Below are positions 1 to 4,909 of a DNA stretch of 7,372 nucleotides, piece after piece; position 1 is the first letter of the stretch; every line of letters starts with the position of its first letter. The notes beneath the pieces are model-generated. The model searched no databases. It was not told the DNA's origin and saw nothing but the letters and a program-made list of their open reading frames with translations. The stretch covers positions 1 through 7,372 of the forward strand of contig JAMWBX010000056.1 in NCBI GenBank assembly GCA_023818725.1, given 5' to 3'. The position numbers were made by a program, and so were the translations under genes. Origin of the DNA: Candidatus Omnitrophota bacterium. Lineage in GTDB: Bacteria; Ratteibacteria; UBA8468; B48-G9; DTJG01.

Positions 1-1910
1 TCCGGTGTATAAGGATTTTCATATATCTGCCCGTTTATCGTAATTGCAAGGTCGATTGAAATCCTCAAACACAGTATGACATCTGAAATGTCAATAAGCC
101 CATCTTTGTTGATATCTCCTTTGGCAGTGCCCTCCATCAGCAAATAAACATTGTCAATCGCCCAGTATAATGCGTCATAGGCGTTTTGATAGTTCCATCT
201 GATCTGTATCTGCGTTTCGCCTGCTTTAATCAGATATGGTTGTAACGAAAGAATTACTGTCCCTCGAGCGTCCTGGTAACGGAATCTTTTTATATTCTGC
301 CAGTTTCCATCATCCACTTTAATGTCGACATCAGCAATTTCAGAGCCGTATACATTAAAAAAGTGGTCGAACTTCAAAAATATCTTCGAATAGCCGTTGA
401 CAGTGACATTTTTTGTGATCAGCTGTTCATTCATCCATACCCTGCCAGCCCAGTCGCTATCCGCAATTATAAAGGGACTTGTTAGTTCGGAAATATCCCT
501 GTTTTTAGGATTTGAGGTTGTCCATGTTTTTCTGTCATTGTTTCCATCAATTATTGTCCAGCCGGGTGGCAGTCCTGAATCAAAGTTTTCCCTTAACAAA
601 ATGGTAAACCCCCTGGATACATCAGCAGAATAAAACGACTGGAGAAAATTTTTCCACAAGCCTTGAGCAAATTCAAGATTATTCTGATTATACGCAGGGT
701 CTACACCTGTGTTTTTGCCAGGGAAATATATTGATAATCCGGTGCCTTTTGGTTTTCCAAAATTTGCCACGATCATTGAATCAAATATGGACGATATGAT
801 TTCAGAGGCGTTAACCATTTCTTCTTTGGAGGCATTATTGAAAACTCCCTCAATAAAGGTTTTCAAGTCCCTGTAGTCAGGATCATCAAAAACTGGAGTT
901 TGAGAAAGGGAAATATGGAAATACAGCCACTGGTTGTCAAGTTCCATAGCTACCTGACAGAAATCATTTATTGCATCAAATATCTGGTCGCAAAAGGCCA
1001 GATTGACTGCTGAAAGTGTTTCTGTGCCATAATGGCCATAAAAATCGCTGTAGTGCTGAACAATCCTTTCAGAAAACTGATCAGGTTGATAATCAGGATT
1101 GTTAATTATGTCCTGGGCGATTGTGTTATATGGAAAACCGCTGGTGAATATTGTTTCTTCAGAAGCAATCATATAAGTGGCGCAATTTCTTACTTCATAC
1201 GCGACCTCAATCATTCCCATAAGACAGGCGTCAAACGCAATGATGTCAACATAACAATCAGGACCTGAAAGCGCCTGTCTTATTTCTTTTAGTGAAAGTT
1301 CATCAAATGAGGTGTTATCAAAACAAACACTCTTTTGATACCTTCTTGCATAAATTTTTCTTTTTAATTCCTTCAATGTTTTTTCAAGAGATGTTCTTAC
1401 CTCCCGCGATAGATTGCTCCGTTTTAATTGTTGTTCTATTTCATTTGCAACATAGTCCATTGAGCGCCAGCCATCTCCATGATCCCATAGAATGAGCGCA
1501 TAATATTGTGCGGGATAATTCTGTTTTGCCCATAGTATGAATGAGCGAAGAACAAGCGGGTCGCCCATATTCACTTCCCGTCCGCCAAAACCATCACCCC
1601 AATCAGAAATTGCATTAGAGATAGTGGGTTCCATATTTTGAGTTATTCTAAATCTTTGAGTATTTGTCCAGTTTCCATATCGGGTATCATAGCCGGGGAT
1701 TCTATCGAGCTGGACAATGAAATTTATCTCTTGCGTTGAGCCAATAGAAGCAACTTCCAGAAAGTCATTTATTGCATATTTTTCAAGGTCATTATCTCCG
1801 TCTAGATAGATCATTATTGTCCATTTTGCTATCGCGTAAGATTTCAAAGGAAAAGTTAAAAAAAGGAACGCTAAAATAAAAAAAATTGAAACCTTTTTAA
1901 TGTTAGTCAT
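1..1910 (-). CDS. Secreted clostripain-family (C11) cysteine peptidase with C-terminal dockerin-like repeat; 3' end outside the window
   Basis: At least 636 residues are read without a stop; the C-terminus lies beyond the left edge. The order is: signal peptide (about 1-26, Lys-rich start, hydrophobic core, SYA before the likely cut); a C11 peptidase domain opening with WTIMIYLDGDNDLE (from residue 29); the clan CD catalytic His144 in LWDHGDGW and nucleophile Cys229 in FDACLMG, followed by the family's ASEE segment; a beta-sandwich resembling cleaved-adhesin/choice-of-anchor J modules (about 436-596, opening ENFDSGLPPGW); then a dockerin-like calcium loop (598-621). Clostripain-type enzymes cut after Arg or Lys; whether this one does is inference. 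A Lys/Arg-rich insertion (163-193) lies between the catalytic residues, where family members self-process. The ATG overlaps the stop of the cohesin gene as ATGA with no clear Shine-Dalgarno, so translation is probably coupled. I see no anchor motif in the visible part. The family assignment is firm; the substrate is unknown. Confidence 0.93.
   Translation of the reverse strand, partial: MTNIKKVSIFFILAFLFLTFPLKSYAIAKWTIMIYLDGDNDLEKYAINDFLEVASIGSTQEINFIVQLDRIPGYDTRYGNWTNTQRFRITQNMEPTISNAISDWGDGFGGREVNMGDPLVLRSFILWAKQNYPAQYYALILWDHGDGWRSMDYVANEIEQQLKRSNLSREVRTSLEKTLKELKRKIYARRYQKSVCFDNTSFDELSLKEIRQALSGPDCYVDIIAFDACLMGMIEVAYEVRNCATYMIASEETIFTSGFPYNTIAQDIINNPDYQPDQFSERIVQHYSDFYGHYGTETLSAVNLAFCDQIFDAINDFCQVAMELDNQWLYFHISLSQTPVFDDPDYRDLKTFIEGVFNNASKEEMVNASEIISSIFDSMIVANFGKPKGTGLSIYFPGKNTGVDPAYNQNNLEFAQGLWKNFLQSFYSADVSRGFTILLRENFDSGLPPGWTIIDGNNDRKTWTTSNPKNRDISELTSPFIIADSDWAGRVWMNEQLITKNVTVNGYSKIFLKFDHFFNVYGSEIADVDIKVDDGNWQNIKRFRYQDARGTVILSLQPYLIKAGETQIQIRWNYQNAYDALYWAIDNVYLLMEGTAKGDINKDGLIDISDVILCLRISIDLAITINGQIYENPYTP
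48..119 (-). other. Dockerin-like calcium-binding repeat (first of an expected pair) in the C11 peptidase
   Basis: Residues 598-621 carry an F-hand loop: Asp599, Asn601, Asp603-Gly604, Asp607 and Asp610 occupy loop positions 1, 3, 5-6, 9 and 12, followed by a helix VILCLRISIDL. This is the layout of a type I dockerin half. Loop positions 10 and 11, which help set cohesin preference in Clostridium thermocellum (Ser-Thr there), are Ile-Ser here; positions 17-18 are Leu-Arg. Dockerins need two such repeats, and the second would lie to the left of base 1. After the helix comes a Tyr/Pro-containing spacer up to the edge. Confidence 0.8.
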
Positions 1911-3505
1911 TGTAGATAAATCGGTAAAGGCCTGCCTTTATCATCCCAGAGAGAACATCGCAACAGTTTTATGGTGTTGATATCCTGTTTTTTAAAATAG
2001 GAAAAAATGATGTTGAAAATTTTACCATCGCTTGTTTCTATTGCTGGCACTATTCCACCGCTGATTTTCAACAGATTTCCTTTTTGAGAGTGCCCACTAA
2101 GGACTTTGGCATTTTTTGGCGGTTCAATGGCTGATAATTTAAGGTTTGGATCGGAATTTAAAATCATTTCAAAGCTTGAAATGTTTTTTATATTTCCCTT
2201 TATAATCAGTGGGATGGAAATAGTTTTTGTACTTTCATCTACAATCGCATCGCCAAGCATCGCGGTCGCATGTACAATAATTTCAATTTCCCTTTTTGTT
2301 CCTATTTTTTCATCTGAAGATTCCGCAAAGATTGTAAGCTGGTATTTCCCACTTTTTAGAGTATCCTTTGCCTTTATAAAAACCGAGGTTTCCTTTTTTT
2401 CCGGGGTAAGACATGTTTCATCGAAAACTGCATCAAAATCCTGGGATTTTGCAGTGATATAAACCGGCCTGTCGAGCCCACCTAAAAATCTAATCCTTAA
2501 TGGAATAGAAAACTGATTTCTATCAGAGGCAATATTGACTGTTGACTGCGTTTCAATTGTGATTCCTGCTTCAACAGGTATCTTTTTCCATTTCCAAACA
2601 ATTTTAGAGTCCTTTTCTATTGTGAACGAAACCATATTAGTTTTTGTGTTATAGGCAGAACCTTTTCCTTCGCATCCAATGCAAACCACTTTTTCCATAT
2701 CATTAAGCAAAATCTCGGTTTCCACACGACACTCAATTCTGTCTCCTTTTGAGAAAGTTGTTATACCTGCCGGAGGCACAGGATTTCCGTATTCTGAAAG
2801 AACAAGTAGTATTACACTATTTGAAGGTTTCTGCTGATATAAACTCTTTTCTGTTTCCTTTGGTTCCAGTGTTTTTTCCATAGTCATCAAGAATTCATCA
2901 ATGTCAAAGGTGTCAGTTGTCTCGCTTACCATTGGGATCTGAGGGGAATCTAAGGGTGGTTTTGGTCGTGGTTCACCGGTTGGCACAGGTACAGTCCTTG
3001 CTTTGGTTTTTGTTTCTTCTGGTTGAGGTTTTATCGGTGGTTTTTCAGGTTGTTGTGTTTCTCCTGCTTTTATTGAGCCCGAAGAAGATGAACAAGGTAT
3101 CGCATACCCTTTTGGATCGGAAAGCTTGGCTGATGAAATAACAAGGCTTGAGTACCCCGGATTGATTATTTGAAATCTTAAAACCGCTAGGATTCCATTT
3201 CCAAATACACCTGACAGGGTGGGGTTAAATCCTGCGATTCTTATCAATCCCGGGGTATTTGTATTTGTCATAACTGTAAAATGAGATACATCTTGGCCTT
3301 TTTGCACATCCATAAGTTTCAGAATCTGTTGATTGTACTGGATTGTGATCTGATATCCTGCAAATTCCTTTTCGGATGAGAAGTATACATTTACATCAAT
3401 AAACGGTTGGGATTGAGGATTATTTATGGTTATTGATGGTATTTGTAAGCTGGCTCCAAATATGTAACCTGTCATTGCCAGGAAGGCTAAAATTAGTTTC
3501 TTCAT
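1907..3505 (-). CDS. Secreted multidomain cohesin-containing scaffold-like protein
   Basis: 532 residues. A signal peptide (1 to about 18, MKKLILAFLAMTGYIFGA) is followed by a cohesin domain (about 20-146), a Pro/Lys/Glu-rich linker (about 149-190), a bacterial-repeat (InlB B-like) module (about 230-309: EYGNPVPPAG ... KIVWKWKK), an Ig-like beta-sandwich (about 315-413) and a C-terminal domain that repeats the cohesin pattern (about 415-532). Cohesins bind dockerins, and the next gene downstream encodes a dockerin-bearing peptidase, so the likely role is to hold that peptidase outside the cytoplasm. I see no catalytic motif, transmembrane helix, sortase signal or SLH repeat, so surface attachment is unexplained. 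The ATG lies 16 nt after tRNA-Pro with no Shine-Dalgarno; it is chosen because it gives a proper signal peptide and nothing upstream fits. The stop overlaps the peptidase start (ATGA). The cohesin call is confident; a role as a protease scaffold is inferred. Confidence 0.9.
   Translation of the reverse strand: MKKLILAFLAMTGYIFGASLQIPSITINNPQSQPFIDVNVYFSSEKEFAGYQITIQYNQQILKLMDVQKGQDVSHFTVMTNTNTPGLIRIAGFNPTLSGVFGNGILAVLRFQIINPGYSSLVISSAKLSDPKGYAIPCSSSSGSIKAGETQQPEKPPIKPQPEETKTKARTVPVPTGEPRPKPPLDSPQIPMVSETTDTFDIDEFLMTMEKTLEPKETEKSLYQQKPSNSVILLVLSEYGNPVPPAGITTFSKGDRIECRVETEILLNDMEKVVCIGCEGKGSAYNTKTNMVSFTIEKDSKIVWKWKKIPVEAGITIETQSTVNIASDRNQFSIPLRIRFLGGLDRPVYITAKSQDFDAVFDETCLTPEKKETSVFIKAKDTLKSGKYQLTIFAESSDEKIGTKREIEIIVHATAMLGDAIVDESTKTISIPLIIKGNIKNISSFEMILNSDPNLKLSAIEPPKNAKVLSGHSQKGNLLKISGGIVPAIETSDGKIFNIIFSYFKKQDINTIKLLRCSLWDDKGRPLPIYLQ
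1910..2263 (-). other. C-terminal cohesin-like domain (divergent)
   Basis: Residues about 415-532 repeat the cohesin landmarks in order: ISSFEMILNSDPNLKLSAIEP, LLKISGG, GKIFNIIFSY, then SLWDDKGRPLPI close to the stop. The first domain has GYQITIQYNQQILKLMDV, LIRIAG, GILAVLRFQI and LSDPKGYAIP at the matching places. It is shorter and more diverged, so it may bind a different dockerin or be purely structural. The assignment rests on motif order read by eye, not a profile score. Confidence 0.55.
3068..3448 (-). other. N-terminal cohesin domain
   Basis: Residues about 20-146 follow the cohesin order: an opening strand, FAGYQITIQYNQQILKLMDV (counterpart of the typical GFQFTLTYDPSVLEF strand pair), NTPGLIRIAGF, GNGILAVLRFQI, and a closing LSDPKGYAIP...GSI. 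In known cohesins this nine-strand sandwich is the docking face for dockerins. There is one clear copy, unlike the tandem cohesins of large scaffoldins. Confidence 0.8.
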
Positions 3506-3521
3506 ATTTTTTTAAGTTGAA

Positions 3522-3596
3522 TCGGGGCGCCCAGATTTGAACTGGGGACCTCTTGGTCCCAAACCAAGCGCGCTAAGCCAGCTGCGCTACGCCCCG
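3522..3596 (-). tRNA. tRNA-Pro (anticodon TGG)
   Basis: A 75-nt cloverleaf. Acceptor CGGGGCG pairs fully with CGCCCCG, the D stem is GCGC/GCGC, the anticodon stem CTTGG/CCAAG encloses loop TTTGGGA (anticodon TGG, reads CCN Pro codons), and the T stem CCCAG/CTGGG encloses TTCAAAT. The discriminator is A. CCA is not encoded. The C1-G72 start and the CGTAGCGCAG segment are typical of bacterial tRNA-Pro. The cohesin gene begins 16 nt after its 3' end. Confidence 0.97.
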
Positions 3597-3606
3597 TTTT
3601 CGAATT

Positions 3607-3635
3607 ATTATACCACGATTTTCTTTTTATTTCAA
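3607..3635 (-). promoter_or_regulatory. Sigma-70-type promoter for tRNA-Pro (and probably the cohesin-peptidase genes)
   Basis: On the minus strand, TTGAAA (3630-3635) is followed by a 17-nt spacer and TATAAT (3607-3612). Transcription would start about 3600, just ahead of the tRNA 5' end at 3596. The -35 box overlaps the end of the lipoprotein gene (stop 3627-3629). No terminator hairpin is seen between the tRNA and the cohesin gene, so read-through is likely. Confidence 0.75.
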
Positions 3636-3950
3636 CGAAAGTCTGCCTGTTGCGGGATCATAATCATAATGCATTCCTGCTGGCGGTTCAGGAATTTTAT
3701 CAATAAATCCCTCATTTACAAGTTGCTGCAAAGAATCCGGATACTTGCCGTTTTGTCTCTTGTATGTATTTAGCTTATTTTTCAGATACATTAAATTGTC
3801 CTGGTGTGCTGTCCTTTTAAATTTTTGAAGGGTTTTTACCCCGGTTTCCTTGACCTTTTCTTCTAATTCACTTCTTTTTTTCCCACAACCGCAAACCACC
3901 ATCATAATAAGAGATAAGATGCCAAGAATTACAATTCTTCCTTTGCGCAT
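3627..3950 (-). CDS. Small lipoprotein with a pseudopilin (GspG)-like C-terminal segment
   Basis: 107 residues. It opens with MRKGR and a hydrophobic stretch ending in Val19-Cys20-Gly21-Cys22, a plausible lipobox with Cys22 as the lipidated residue; GKKR follows. A charged helical part (about 27-65) leads to YKRQNGKYPDSLQQLV (63-78) and YDYDPATGRLSLK (95-107). These resemble the globular end of type II secretion major pseudopilins (...NGRYP...L..LV...DPWG..Y.YDP..G). The N-terminal pilin methylation helix is missing and replaced by a lipoprotein signal, so it is not itself a pseudopilin. The start is supported by AGGAGG 6 nt upstream. It lies 10 nt after the glycosyltransferase stop, so the two are probably one operon. 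The function is unknown; an envelope protein is the safest statement. Confidence 0.8.
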   Translation of the reverse strand: MRKGRIVILGILSLIMMVVCGCGKKRSELEEKVKETGVKTLQKFKRTAHQDNLMYLKNKLNTYKRQNGKYPDSLQQLVNEGFIDKIPEPPAGMHYDYDPATGRLSLK

Positions 3951-3956
3951 TTTTCG

Positions 3957-3962
3957 CCTCCT
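3957..3962 (-). promoter_or_regulatory. Ribosome binding site of the small lipoprotein gene
   Basis: AGGAGG on the minus strand, 6 nt before the ATG at 3950. It overlaps the TAG stop of the glycosyltransferase (3961-3963), so ribosomes finishing the upstream gene sit on this site. It is the strongest Shine-Dalgarno in the window and contrasts with the absent ones of the cohesin and GT9 genes. Confidence 0.85.
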
Positions 3963-4872
3963 ATCTTATTTCCTTTTCAACCAGGGATATGATATGTTCA
4001 ATTTTTATTTCCTGCAAACAAATATTGTTTGCGCACATATTTCTTGTTTCAATGTTACACGGAGAGCAGCCTGCGTGTAAACTGACAATCTTTACATTCT
4101 TACCTTCTGGTGCCCAGATTGCAGGGTCTGTTGGTCCGAATATGATAAAGGTTTTCAATCCAGTAAATGCAGCAAGATGAGAAACACCGGAATCGTTTCC
4201 AATAAACCATTTTCCTGTCTCAAGTGCCTGTGATAGCTCCACCAGGTTTTTCGGGATGAGCAGATCAGGCGCGTCAGTGTTTTTTTTCCAGAATTCATAA
4301 TCAGAAATTTCGCATTCTCCGAGTATAATTTTTGGTTTGCATATCCTTTGAAAATAACGGTAAACTTCAACGAAGTTTTCAGCAGGCCAGTTTTTCTTCT
4401 TGCTTCCACTACCAGGATGGATAAAGAGAAGGTCACAAGCATTCCTTTTCACGGTTTCAGGATAATGAATATTCAGTCCCATCTTTTTCAGAGGCATTAA
4501 AAGAAATTCTGTTATCTGACAGGTAATCTTCTTAGGTATTGGATGAAATACTACTTTTGTGCCGTAAGTTGAAACTAAATTTTGGGAGAAAATTTCGTTT
4601 CTTTCGATATAACAGATAACAAGGTCGAAATCAGGGAAATCCGATATTTTGATTTTTTTTCTTTCTGAAAAAAACTCAGTAAGGCAGTAGTCGCCAAATC
4701 CAATTCCTCTAGCTATTATCCCTTTTTTTTCAAAAAATGTGTTGACTTTTTCATTACCGGCAAGATAAACATTGAAATGATTCTTTTTTAGAGATGTCAG
4801 CACTGGTATCGTCGCAATCTGGTCACCAAGACTTCCAGGTCTTATTACAAGTGCGTTTTTGTCTGTTTTCAT
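3961..4872 (-). CDS. Glycosyltransferase family 9 (ADP-heptose:LPS heptosyltransferase-like)
   Basis: 303 residues from the ATG at 4872. Family GT9 (GT-B fold) transfers heptose, or in distant members other sugars, to the lipopolysaccharide core at the inner face of the cytoplasmic membrane. Visible hallmarks are VIRPGSLGDQIATIPVL (residues 9-25, the N-terminal acceptor-side loop), HPGSGSKKKNWP (152-163), GNDSGVSHLAA (225-235, the donor-site motif) and FGPTDPAIWAP (245-255). The Cys269/Cys272/Cys280/Cys285 cluster near the C-terminus (CSPC...C....C) is common in this family. A longer reading from a TTG at 4968 is possible, but it would run into the divergent rhomboid gene and adds residues before the conserved start, so the ATG is preferred. 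There is no Shine-Dalgarno; the message may be leaderless. The small lipoprotein follows after 10 nt. The exact sugar and acceptor cannot be told from sequence. Confidence 0.9.
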   Translation of the reverse strand: MKTDKNALVIRPGSLGDQIATIPVLTSLKKNHFNVYLAGNEKVNTFFEKKGIIARGIGFGDYCLTEFFSERKKIKISDFPDFDLVICYIERNEIFSQNLVSTYGTKVVFHPIPKKITCQITEFLLMPLKKMGLNIHYPETVKRNACDLLFIHPGSGSKKKNWPAENFVEVYRYFQRICKPKIILGECEISDYEFWKKNTDAPDLLIPKNLVELSQALETGKWFIGNDSGVSHLAAFTGLKTFIIFGPTDPAIWAPEGKNVKIVSLHAGCSPCNIETRNMCANNICLQEIKIEHIISLVEKEIR

Positions 4873-4888
4873 AACTTTATTATATAAT
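4859..4888 (+). promoter_or_regulatory. Probable promoter of the rhomboid gene
   Basis: TTGTCT (4859-4864, four of six consensus bases) lies inside the 5' end of the GT9 gene, then an 18-nt spacer, then a perfect TATAAT (4883-4888). Transcription would begin near 4895, giving a leader of about 15 nt that still holds the ribosome binding site. Confidence 0.5.
4879..4884 (-). promoter_or_regulatory. -10 element of a probable leaderless promoter for the GT9 gene
   Basis: TATAAT on the minus strand ends 6 nt before the ATG at 4872, which would place the transcription start at or next to the A of the start codon. The upstream sequence AAATTATATAATAAAGTT has no Shine-Dalgarno. The best -35 candidate, TTGCCC (4900-4905), has only a 15-nt spacer, so the -35 is weak. 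The same bases form half of a palindrome shared with the rhomboid promoter. Confidence 0.5.
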
Positions 4889-4895
4889 TTTACCA

Positions 4896-4902
4896 GAGAG
4901 GG
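4896..4902 (+). promoter_or_regulatory. Ribosome binding site deciding the rhomboid start
   Basis: GAGAGGG lies 7 nt before the ATG at 4910. It supports that ATG over an in-frame upstream ATG at 4859, which would overlap the GT9 gene and adds 17 residues ahead of the usual rhomboid N-terminus. Confidence 0.75.
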
Positions 4903-4909
4903 CAATTTA

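Noticed and set aside
397..1495. Three plus-strand reading frames of 67-78 codons
   Set aside because: They are antisense to the C11 peptidase, whose frame carries signal peptide, catalytic motifs and dockerin; the short frames have no recognisable content.
3506..3626. tRNA-Pro as an integration (attachment) site
   Set aside because: No integrase gene and no repeat of the tRNA 3' end were seen in the window.
3537..3773. Plus-strand reading frame of 78 codons starting MNWGPLGPK
   Set aside because: It starts inside tRNA-Pro on the opposite strand and continues antisense to the lipoprotein gene; no ribosome binding site or family signature.
4155..4442. Minus-strand frame of 95 codons inside the GT9 gene
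   Set aside because: It is an alternate frame over the region coding for the HPGSGS and GNDSG motifs of GT9.
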